This document shows, in pieces, positions 7,710-15,014 of a DNA stretch of 38,145 nt. Within the stretch, counting starts at the first letter, position 1, and every line of letters starts with the position of its first letter. The position numbers and the translations under genes are program-made. Under the pieces are notes generated by a model that was not told where the DNA came from, did no database searches, and saw only the letters and a list, made by a program, of their open reading frames with translations. Origin of the DNA: Candidatus Dependentiae bacterium (GTDB lineage Bacteria > Babelota > Babeliae > Babelales > Babelaceae); the NCBI GenBank assembly GCA_013821315.1, contig JACDHA010000014.1, positions 1-38,145 of the forward strand. Reading direction: 5' to 3'.

Positions 7710-8444
7710 TTATTTATTATCTTGATTTAAAGTAAAGTCAGCATATCCCGCAATAGCCTTTACTATGTCTCTTGGTAGTTCGGGTATAGATGATGCTGTG
7801 CGTCCTGTAAGAGCGCTCATGCCAAGGTGCTGCCCTTGTATATAAGCTTCTAGATCTTGTAACATCTGTTGATGTGTAGTTGTATATTCTGGAGGACGTA
7901 CACCTATTTGCTGTTTTAGTACACCAGAGACTGTCTGACCCATTTTGTTTTTCTTAGCGACATTAGCTCCCTTTGAGAGTAAAAAATTAAATACTTCCTG
8001 GCTACCTGTTTGTGCAGCAAGCATAAGTGGTGTATAGCCATTACGATCCTGTGGATTTAGACCAGCTCCTTTATTAACCAAAAGTTGTGCGAGAGTCATA
8101 TTGTCATCTGTAGCTGCATCATGTAAAGCAGTACGTTTATCGCTCAAGTCAGTATCTTCTAGGTTGGCACCACGTTCTATTAATAATTGTACTAATGCAG
8201 CAGCATCTGCTCGTTTTTCCGGTTTTCTAAAGTTTACGACTGATATAAGTGGTAGACGGTTATCTGAGTGAGAAAAAAGTTGATAAGTTGTGTTTATGTC
8301 TGCACCACTGTCAAGTGCTTTTCTTGCTGCTTCTACATCAATAGCTCTTATTGCTTTTATAAGTTGTTGATCAGCTTGAGGATTGGCTCCAAAAATTTGG
8401 CCAAATACCGTTATAAGTGTTGCTGTATATAAAAAATGTTTCAT
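7710..8444 (-). CDS. Secreted ankyrin-repeat protein, LPRDI tail
   Basis: 244 residues; the ATG at 8444 follows AGGAGAT. Signal peptide about 1-19 (MKHFLYTATLITVFGQIFG). Four ANK repeats at roughly 25-165: AARKALDSGADINTT, LVQLLIERGANLEDTD, LHDAATDDNMTLAQLLVNKG, and the textbook TPLMLAAQTGSQEVFNFLL. The end has LGMSALTGRTASSIP followed by ELPRDIVKAIAGYADF, which is almost the same as in the two ANK genes upstream. It lies 43 bases after the stop of the 8488-9204 gene, so the two are probably cotranscribed. Extracytoplasmic binding protein or effector by inference. Confidence 0.92.
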   Translation of the reverse strand: MKHFLYTATLITVFGQIFGANPQADQQLIKAIRAIDVEAARKALDSGADINTTYQLFSHSDNRLPLISVVNFRKPEKRADAAALVQLLIERGANLEDTDLSDKRTALHDAATDDNMTLAQLLVNKGAGLNPQDRNGYTPLMLAAQTGSQEVFNFLLSKGANVAKKNKMGQTVSGVLKQQIGVRPPEYTTTHQQMLQDLEAYIQGQHLGMSALTGRTASSIPELPRDIVKAIAGYADFTLNQDNK

Positions 8445-8487
8445 ACATATCTCCTAGTGAAAGTCGGAATAAAATGGTTGTCTTTTA

Positions 8488-9204
8488 TTACCTTGGTTTA
8501 AAGCCAACATACCCTCCAATAAGGGTTACTATGTCTTTTGGCAATGCTGGTATATCTGAAGCTGAATAACCTGAAAGAGCACTTAAGCCAAGGTATGTAC
8601 CTTGATTTTCTAGTAATACTTTTTTTATTTGATTGGCTTTTGATTGTGGTTGTACTTCTCTAAACAAATCAAAAACATCAGTACCAGCAGCTGTTTTTAG
8701 GTTGATTGTTGCACCTTTAGAAAGAAGAAGTTGGACTATTTCCGGATATCCATTAATTACAGCTACCATTAAAGGGGTATAACCTTCTTTGTCTTGAGCA
8801 TTAACCTGATTGAGAGTATTGGAGTTTAGGAGTCGCTGCATTAACTGCGTATTGCCATTTAAACTTGCATAATGGAGCGTTGTGCGCCCCTCTCTATCTT
8901 TTACTTGTGTATTTACACCCTTATCAAGCAATAAATAAGCTATTTTTCGAGATCTATCACTTTTTTTAAAAAGTACATCCAATAATAGAGGAACTAAGCC
9001 AATGCTGGTATTATATATACTTTTATTTATATCAGCACCTTTTTCTAGAGCTTCTGTAGCTTTTTCTACACTATTTACGTTACTTTCGCTGGTCCTTACA
9101 GCATTCGAAAGGATAGCATCATCAGCAGGCCCAGAAAGTGTAAATGCCGGAATTAAGCTAACTGTAGTTATGATAACTAGGGTATAATACAATAAAAAGT
9201 TCAT
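8488..9204 (-). CDS. Secreted ankyrin-repeat protein, LPKDI tail
   Basis: 238 residues from the ATG at 9204. The frame stays open to 9384, but only the 9204 start has a ribosome site (AAAGGAT) and places a signal peptide (MNFLLYYTLVIITTVSLIP) at the N-terminus. ANK repeats cover about 35-190, including TTLHYASLNGNTQLMQRLL and TPLMVAVINGYPEIVQLLL. The tail reads LGLSALSGYSASDIP, then LPKDIVTLIGGYVGF, closely matching its neighbours on both sides. It probably heads a two-gene transcript with 7710-8444. A weak promoter candidate (TTGCAT, 16 bases, GATAAT) lies upstream around 9264-9291. Confidence 0.92.
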   Translation of the reverse strand: MNFLLYYTLVIITTVSLIPAFTLSGPADDAILSNAVRTSESNVNSVEKATEALEKGADINKSIYNTSIGLVPLLLDVLFKKSDRSRKIAYLLLDKGVNTQVKDREGRTTLHYASLNGNTQLMQRLLNSNTLNQVNAQDKEGYTPLMVAVINGYPEIVQLLLSKGATINLKTAAGTDVFDLFREVQPQSKANQIKKVLLENQGTYLGLSALSGYSASDIPALPKDIVTLIGGYVGFKPR

Positions 9205-9483
9205 AAAAGATCCTTTGAGTAAGATAAAGGGTATTGTTTTTAACTGTTCTATAGTTAAAATTATCATATTTATTGACAAATATGCAATAATTAAAATAAT
9301 ATTGTATATAATTTTTATTGAGATAAATACTATGAAGGGCCAGTGCATTTTAAATAAAAAGTCATCCGTGATAGAGTAGAGCAAATAATTACTAGAGTGT
9401 GCTGGAGTTTACTTTTTAAAATAGCAACTAGTGGGAGATTGTTTTAAGGATAACGGTAGATTTATCTTAGAGACTGTTCTTTA

Positions 9484-10242
9484 TTAGAGAGGTCTACGAA
9501 TTTTAAGGCCAATATAATAGGCAATGCTATTTAGTATATCTTTTGGTAAAATAGGTATATCTAAAGGTGTATAACCTACAAGAATACTAAGCCCCAAATA
9601 GCCTGTTTGTTCATACTGTTTTATTATAGTTTGTATTGATTTAAAGTCTTGTTCTACTATATTTTGTTGTCTTTGTTTTTCAAATAAATGTTCACCTTGA
9701 ACTCTTTCTGTTCTTGGTTGTGCTAGATCAAAAGCTGTTTTTCCATCATTCATTCTTAACATAGGATGAGCGCCCAAAGAAAGTAAAAGCTCTACTATAT
9801 CTTTATAGCCATTGCGTGCGGCTATCATTAAAGGTGTACAACCAGCCCTATCTTGCATATTAATGTATGTGCCTAAGGAGATTATTCGCTGAACTAAACC
9901 TTTGTCTCCTCGCATTATAGCTATATGCAGAATTGTTTGACCGGTTCTGTTTTTTACATTAACATTTGAACCATAGTCAAGTAATAAGTGGACTAGCATA
10001 ACCTTTTCAGATACTATAATATCAATTTCATTTTCAAGTATCCACGTGAGCATAGTAAAATTTCCATGAAATGGATGGTTAAGTATACCACTTGGATTGG
10101 CTCCTTCCTTAAGAGCCTCTTCTACTTGTTGTCTATTGCCTAAAGTTAGCCCTTCTTGTAGCTTTTCGTCTGCTACTTGATTTCCATAGGTTGTTTTGGC
10201 TACTGTTAGCAAGATTGAAAAAATGAAGAGTAGATAGTTCAT
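9484..10242 (-). CDS. Secreted ankyrin-repeat protein, LPKDI tail
   Basis: 252 residues; ATG at 10242 gives a signal peptide (MNYLLFIFSILLTVAKTTYG), although no clear ribosome site precedes it. Four ANK repeats at roughly 25-155, e.g. TILHIAIMRGDKGLVQRI and TPLMIAARNGYKDIVELLL. The C-terminus carries LGLSILVGYTPLDIP then LPKDILNSIAYYIG, the same tail type as the two genes downstream, so the three are a tandem paralogous set. The 280-base gap to the next gene suggests separate transcription. Function beyond export and binding is not visible. Confidence 0.9.
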   Translation of the reverse strand: MNYLLFIFSILLTVAKTTYGNQVADEKLQEGLTLGNRQQVEEALKEGANPSGILNHPFHGNFTMLTWILENEIDIIVSEKVMLVHLLLDYGSNVNVKNRTGQTILHIAIMRGDKGLVQRIISLGTYINMQDRAGCTPLMIAARNGYKDIVELLLSLGAHPMLRMNDGKTAFDLAQPRTERVQGEHLFEKQRQQNIVEQDFKSIQTIIKQYEQTGYLGLSILVGYTPLDIPILPKDILNSIAYYIGLKIRRPL

Positions 10243-10415
10243 AAGTAGTTTGTAATAATTAAATAGTATAAGAGTTTATATACTACTGTAATGACAATGA
10301 AAAAAACGTCAATATTTAAAGGTTATATACTGTACTATACTCTATTTTGTTGTTGTTCTAGGCTATGACTATAAAATAAAGCTCTAGCTTAAGAATTCTA
10401 TCAGAAAGGTCTCTA

Positions 10416-11094
10416 ATGAAACCATTAGTTTCACAACTACGGCCAACTACTTTAGATGAGTTTATTGGCCAACAACATTTAGTTGGTCCTGGTAAACCTT
10501 TGCGTACTGCTATAGAAAAAAGTATGTTTTTAGCTTTATTCTTTGGGGTCCACCAGGTGTAGGTAAAACTACATTAGCACGAATCTATGCTCGTGCTCTA
10601 GATGATGTGGACTATTATGAGCTGTCAGCTGTCTCTGCAAGCAAAGATGATATACGCAAAATAGTAGACAAAAAATCAGATGGTAAAATCCGGGTGCTTT
10701 TTTTTAGATGAGATTCATCGGTTTACAAAGGCACAGCAAGACTTTTTATTGCCCTATGTAGAATCAGGACAATTGGTGCTAATCGGTGCTACAACTGAAA
10801 ATCCAAGTTTTGAAGTTATTCCTGCATTGCTTTCTCGTTGCAAAGTATTTGTTCTAAAAGAATTAACTGAAGAGGAAATGGCTCAAATAATAAAGCGAAG
10901 TGGCTACGCACTTGATGATCAAGCACGGGCTTGGCTAGTACGTATGGCAAACGGTGATGCCAGACAAGCTCTTTCAGTTCTGCAGGCTACAAAAGAACTC
11001 TATGAAACAGTGACTGTGGAACATTTACAAAGTACTGTCCAAGGCAACTATTTACGCTATGATAAAAAAGCTGAAGAGCGTTACAATACTATAA
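10416..11094 (+). pseudogene. rarA: Broken rarA/mgsA (replication-associated AAA+ ATPase)
   Basis: RarA is a clamp-loader-like AAA+ ATPase acting at stalled forks. Three frames are needed to read it: MKPLVSQLRPTTLDEFIGQQ from the ATG at 10416 (AAAGG just upstream); then FILWGPPGVGKTTLARIYA (Walker A) after a shift near 10530; then CFFLDEIHRFTKAQQDF (Walker B) after a shift at an eight-T run near 10698-10705. GATTENPSFEV (sensor/arginine-finger region), LLSRCKVFVL and NGDARQALSVL follow. The homology stops near RYDKKAEERYN, and tnpB-like sequence begins at once, so the C-terminal ~40% is gone. Two frameshifts plus loss of the end make a pseudogene; sequencing error at the T run could explain one shift but not the truncation. 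Confidence 0.9.
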
Positions 11095-11109
11095 AAAGGT
11101 CTATGCTGC

Positions 11110-11690
11110 AGACAAAAAGCATATCTCAAAATATGACCTTGTTAAACGCCTAGTTGGCTTAAAAGAAGAATATCCGTGGCTTAAAGAAGCTGATAGCCAA
11201 GCTTTACAGCAATCTACTATACGCTTAGATACAGCATTTAAAAACTTCTTTAGCCAAAGAGCTCGCTTCCCTCAATTTAAAAATAAGCATAGAGAGCAAT
11301 CAATTGCGTACCCTCAACGTGTTAAAGTAAAGACAATAAAATATACTTGCCTAAAGTGGGCTGGGTAAGCATAGTGCTCCATCGTCTTTATGAAGGCACA
11401 ATTAAAACAGTGTATGTATCTAAGGCAGCTAGTGGTAAGTATTATGCTTCACTGTTATGTCACATATCTAGTGAACCAACTAGTATAAAAGAGCTCAAGG
11501 TAAATGCTTTAAGAAAATTGATCGCTTTATGCTTCAACTAAAACATGTACTGCTTGTGGTAACTTACAAGAGATGCCACTCAATAAAAGAATATACAGTT
11601 GCACTTGTGGTTGGAAAGTATCAAGAGATACTAATGCTGCGTTAAATATTAAAAAGCAAGGTATAGAAAAGTTAAAGGCGGCTAGGTATA
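11110..11690 (+). pseudogene. tnpB: IS200/IS605-type tnpB (OrfB) remnant
   Basis: TnpB is the RNA-guided nuclease of IS200/IS605-type elements. Recognisable pieces: SKYDLVKRLVGLKEEYPWL and SQALQQSTIRLDTAFKNFF (N-terminal part), then after a one-base deletion near 11330 YLPKVGWVSIVLHRLYEGTI and SKAASGKYYASLLC, then after a large internal deletion near 11530-11540 the C-terminal zinc ribbon TCTACGNLQE...YSCTCGWKVSRDTNAALNI. The N-terminus is missing and the deletion removes most of the RuvC-like core, so it cannot be active. It directly abuts the truncated rarA and is followed by the element's right end (11755-11800). Confidence 0.9.
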
Positions 11691-11800
11691 CCCCAGATCA
11701 TAACGACATGATCTGGTACCCGTCGAGGCTTGTAAGACTTCACCTGAAGCTATGGCCTATGAAACGAGAAGCCTCTTTCTTTAGGTGGAGGAGATATCAC
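11691..11800 (+). mobile_element. IS200/IS605-type right end with hairpins (omega-RNA region)
   Basis: After the tnpB remnant comes a perfect 9-bp hairpin (11693-11701 with 11708-11716, 6-nt loop), then a 46-base terminal segment (11755-11800) containing a CCTC...GAGG stem-loop. In active elements this region forms the right-end hairpin and the guide (omega) RNA scaffold of TnpB. The terminal 46 bases recur at 18064-18109 with three differences, which marks the element's end. No left end or tnpA was found. Confidence 0.75.
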
Positions 11801-12089
11801 AGAGTTATTGCTCGATCCTGGTGCAGATCCTTTTATTAAAAATAGTAGGGTAAAATCGCTTTTGATAATGTACAAGGTGAACCAGAAATAGAAAAAATAT
11901 CTAAAGACTATACAACTAATATACAAAAAGAACGACGTACAACCCTTGCATATAAAAGGCGTAATGCTCTTATGTATACCATTAAAGCTATATCTCAAGA
12001 TTCAACAACCATTAAATAATACATTAAGTGTACCCTCATTAGACTTTATTCGTAAAATGGTCTGTTGTATATTGTCCTATAAACACTAA
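11801..12089 (+). pseudogene. Ankyrin gene remnant next to the IS right end
   Basis: Starting exactly at the IS boundary, one frame reads ELLLDPGADPFIKN, the end of an ANK repeat. After a shift near 11847 another reads GKIAFDNVQGEPEIEKIS and continues to a stop near 12019. A third frame encodes LSVPSLDFIRKMVCCILSY before a stop at 12087-12089, recognisable as the LPxDIxxxIxxY tail of the local ANK family. At least two frameshifts and a missing 5' end make it non-functional. The 5' part was probably lost with the IS insertion or a later deletion. Confidence 0.75.
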
Positions 12090-12164
12090 ATAGCAGAAAA
12101 ATTTCAATTAGTAGCACAATGCTAGGATTAGTATATATTTTAAAACAAGCGATATTAATAATTA

Positions 12165-12194
12165 TTGACTACTATAAAATAATTTTGTTATAAT
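12165..12194 (+). promoter_or_regulatory. Promoter TTGACT-N18-TATAAT
   Basis: TTGACT (12165-12170) and TATAAT (12189-12194) with 18 bases between, about 50 bases before the ATG of the frameshifted ANK gene at 12245. The same boxes with the same spacing stand before 15015 and 29395. Confidence 0.75.
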
Positions 12195-12244
12195 TAAGGT
12201 TATAATTAAGATAGAAAAATAATTATAATAAGGATGGAGGTGTT

Positions 12245-12944
12245 ATGCAAAAATGGTTGGACAGTTTACTTTTAGTATTTTCTTTACCTATTAGTAAAGG
12301 TATGAACCGAGGTACTGCTGTTGGTATAGATGTCAGGTCACTACAACATTTACGTCTATTAAGACCAGAAAGGCCTACTGCCGAGGTCAATTCAAACAGT
12401 TTAATACAGGCGAAAAAGCTTCAATTATCACTGGGTACATTGCAGTTACAAGCTATTTTTCCTAGTGCTGATGGATTAACTATTACCAAAAAAATCTCTG
12501 AAGAAGGCGCAGGCCCTTTTGCGCGTGATGTTCAAGGCACATCTATTCTTGATCTTGCCAAAAAATGGAATCAACCGTTAGCAAATATTTTAATGCCCTA
12601 TCGAGAGGCCCATACAAAGCCCTCTAGAGAAACGCTTGATAAAGAGGTTAAATTAGGATTTCCTAATCTAGTAGAAATGCTTCTTTCACCTATACCAACG
12701 CATAGTGCAAATAAACAACAGTCTGTTCGTCTATCTAACTAAAGCAAAGTATGTTGAAATTGAAGATAAATTCTATCAGAAGATTGAACGTCTATTGCAA
12801 GAAAAATTTAATCTTTTACCTGGCAGGAGTATAATAAGTAGGCAGGGCATTGTTTCAGATCAGCTGTCAGCTGGAATAGCCTCAAAGATAAGTCAATATA
12901 TAGTTTATGCTAAAACATATAATAATTCACTAAACGCTTCTTAA
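12245..12944 (+). pseudogene. Frameshifted ankyrin-family gene with tail module
   Basis: The ATG at 12245 has a strong GGAGG site and opens 165 codons ending at 12742; a second frame then runs to 12944. Joined near 12725-12742 they make one protein of about 232 residues. The first part has a poor signal-peptide-like start (MQKWLDSLLLVFSLPISKG), a worn ANK region (GPFARDVQGTSILDLAKKW), and the module start PSRETLDKEVKLGFPNLVEMLL. The second part supplies YQKIERLLQEKFNLL and a worn tail, LSAGIASKISQYIVYAK. The module is thus cut by a one-base shift. It could be a true pseudogene or a sequencing error. The next gene starts 15 bases later, so the transcript probably still matters. Confidence 0.75.
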
Positions 12945-12958
12945 ATAAAAAGGTTATC

Positions 12959-14446
12959 ATGAAAAGATTACTAGTTATATTACCATTCATTACAAGTAAT
13001 GTCTATCCTATGAATCCTATCTCAAACGAAGGGACTTCCAATCAGCTTAACGATTTTGAACAACTTCCTGCACCTTTAAAAGCTGACATTCTTATGCGGC
13101 GTATTTTGAGTGACATACAGTCTATTAATCTAGATACACTCTCAACTAATCGACCTGACATCTTAACTTTACCTGGTTCAGTAAAGGAGAAAGCTAAAGC
13201 ATTACCTTCTTTATTTAATAATTATATAGCTAATAAAGAATTTAAAGCTATTTTAGACAATCCTGTTAATGCTCGTAAAATAGTAGATGCTTTAAAAGCT
13301 AAATTAGGAAACGATTTTATTTTAAAACTTATACCTTATGTTAGTGCTGGATTTATTGATCTACTGATTAAAGGTGGTATTAACCCTAATGAACCTTATC
13401 CATATGAGGATGAGGGAAGATCAAAAAAGCCGTGGGATACTACTAGTGTTGATTATGCTCTTGCAAAAGCAGCCAGAGAAAATAAACCTGATATAGTAAA
13501 GCTCTTACTTAAATATGGAGCAGATGTTAAAGCTAAAGCTACTGTTGAGGGTAAATCTGCAGGTAGGACTGCTTTGCAATTAGCTGCTCAAAAAGGAGAC
13601 CTAGAAGTAGTTGAAGTATTATTATCTCATCCTGCTATTACCAAAGATGATAAATCTAAGGCTCTTAGTTTAGTTACAGCAGACAATGATTTATTAAAAA
13701 GAACATGGCCAAACTCTCTCGAAATAAAACGCCTTGATGAAATGATATTTTTGCTTGCTGATGACAACTTAAAAGCCAATATTCTTAAGAAGCGTATTTT
13801 GAATGACATAGGGGCTATTGAGCCGAAAACTCTCCTGATTGCGCCTAATTTTGTAAATGACAAAGCTAAAGTATTACTTTCTTCGCTTAATAATTATGTA
13901 GCTAATAAAGAATTTAAGGCTAATTTAGACAACCCTTTTGATGCACGTGACATAGTAGATGCTTTAAAAGCCAAATTAGGAAATGATTTTATTTTACAAC
14001 TTATACCACATGTTAGTGCTGAATTTATTGATCTATTGCTTAAAGGTCGTATTGATCCTAACGCACCTTATCAATTTGAGGATATTGCAAGATCACAAAA
14101 GCCGTGGGACACTGCTCCTAGTGTTGATTATGCTCTTGCAAAAGCAGCCAGAGAAAATAGACCTGATATAGTAAAGCTCTTACTTAAGTATGGAGCAGAT
14201 GTTAAAGCTAAAGCTACTGTTGAAGGTAAATCTGCAGGTAGGACTGCTTTGCAGTTAGCTGCTCAAAAAGGAAATTCAGAAGTAGTTAAAGCATTATTAT
14301 CTCACCCTGCTATTACCAAAGATGATAGATCTGAGGCCCTTATATTAGTTACCGCAGACAATGATTTATTAAAAAGAACATGGCCAGACTCTCCCCAAAT
14401 AAAACGCTTTGATGAAGTGATTTCTTTGCTTAGAAGTAATATATAG
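12959..14446 (+). CDS. Internally duplicated ankyrin protein, subfamily with N-terminal LPxxLK box
   Basis: 495 residues; the ATG at 12959 follows AAAAGG. Signal peptide about 1-17 (MKRLLVILPFITSNVYP). The protein is two copies of a ~225-residue unit. Each has an I/L-rich start (LPAPLKADILMRRILSDIQ in copy one), a helical block ending NKEFKAILDNP, then DALKAKLGNDFIL.LIP and ANK repeats (DIVKLLLKYGADVKAKATV; TALQLAAQKGDLEVVEVLL). Corresponding DNA is offset by 672-675 bases and very similar, especially the second half of each unit. The LPxxLKxxIL start is reminiscent of an F-box core but this is weak. It is the close relative of the 15015 gene and sits 15 bases after the frameshifted gene, probably in one transcript. 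Confidence 0.9.
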   Translation: MKRLLVILPFITSNVYPMNPISNEGTSNQLNDFEQLPAPLKADILMRRILSDIQSINLDTLSTNRPDILTLPGSVKEKAKALPSLFNNYIANKEFKAILDNPVNARKIVDALKAKLGNDFILKLIPYVSAGFIDLLIKGGINPNEPYPYEDEGRSKKPWDTTSVDYALAKAARENKPDIVKLLLKYGADVKAKATVEGKSAGRTALQLAAQKGDLEVVEVLLSHPAITKDDKSKALSLVTADNDLLKRTWPNSLEIKRLDEMIFLLADDNLKANILKKRILNDIGAIEPKTLLIAPNFVNDKAKVLLSSLNNYVANKEFKANLDNPFDARDIVDALKAKLGNDFILQLIPHVSAEFIDLLLKGRIDPNAPYQFEDIARSQKPWDTAPSVDYALAKAARENRPDIVKLLLKYGADVKAKATVEGKSAGRTALQLAAQKGNSEVVKALLSHPAITKDDRSEALILVTADNDLLKRTWPDSPQIKRFDEVISLLRSNI

Positions 14447-15014
14447 GGCATTGAGTGATAACAATCCAACTAGATAGAGAAGGTTTTCCTCTTTGCGTAA
14501 TTCTCTACAGCCATTAGTAACTGAAGAGAAAAAAGCTGTTACTTAACCTGATGGTTCAGTACAAACAGAGTTAAAACCTCAAGCTGCAGGATTATTATAA
14601 TAGCTTAGCATTTCATTGGAATGGAATGAGGTGAAAAAGATAAAGTGGTTGAAACATTGTTATCTTAGGGTTTTGCTAATCCGCTACTATTACTTGAAGA
14701 AAATTTTCAACAGCAACTTAATGTGCAGCAAAAGCAATTGCTTGCCCAGTTTATAGCTGAATACAGTAAAAGTTTATAAATGTAGCACAAAATAAAAGAA
14801 GGAAGGTGTTTTTTATTAAGAGCACCTTCATTGTAAGGGCTAAAGGAAAAGGAGTTAAATTTATAAAAAACAGTAAAAATAGTAAAATAAAGCTTTAGCT
14901 TTACTTCTATAAAATGGTAGCTCTAATAAGCAACTGGAGTTATTTATTGACTATTTTAAAATATTATTGCTATAATTAAATTAAATTATTTAAAAAATAT
15001 AAAAAGGAGTTATT
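14447..15014 (+). pseudogene. Decayed ANK-family remnant and intergenic space
   Basis: No intact gene. One frame encodes SLRNSLQPLVTEEKKAVT, a stop, PDGSVQTELKPQAAGLL and another stop (about 14493-14600). From about 14637 a second frame gives KDKVVETLLS, a stop, then GFANPLLLLEENFQQQLN and an ending AEYSKSL before a stop at 14777-14779. The GFxNxLLLLExxF piece also occurs at 3979-4030. A 7-bp hairpin GAAGGTG/CACCTTC (14802-14808 with 14823-14829) follows and may be an old terminator. The promoter of the next gene lies at 14947-14976. Confidence 0.65.
14947..14976 (+). promoter_or_regulatory. Promoter TTGACT-N18-TATAAT
   Basis: TTGACT (14947-14952) and TATAAT (14971-14976) with 18 bases between, about 40 bases before the ATG at 15015. 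The context matches the 12165 promoter closely, consistent with duplication of promoter and gene together. Confidence 0.8.

Noticed and set aside
8488-9384. Longer start at 9384 for the 8488 ANK gene
   Set aside because: The extra 60 residues hide the signal peptide inside the protein, and only the ATG at 9204 has a ribosome site.
13070-13130. N-terminal LPAPLKADIL segment as a true F-box
   Set aside because: Only one short stretch fits, the rest of the ~45-residue F-box pattern is not visible, and the second unit of the same protein does not keep it.
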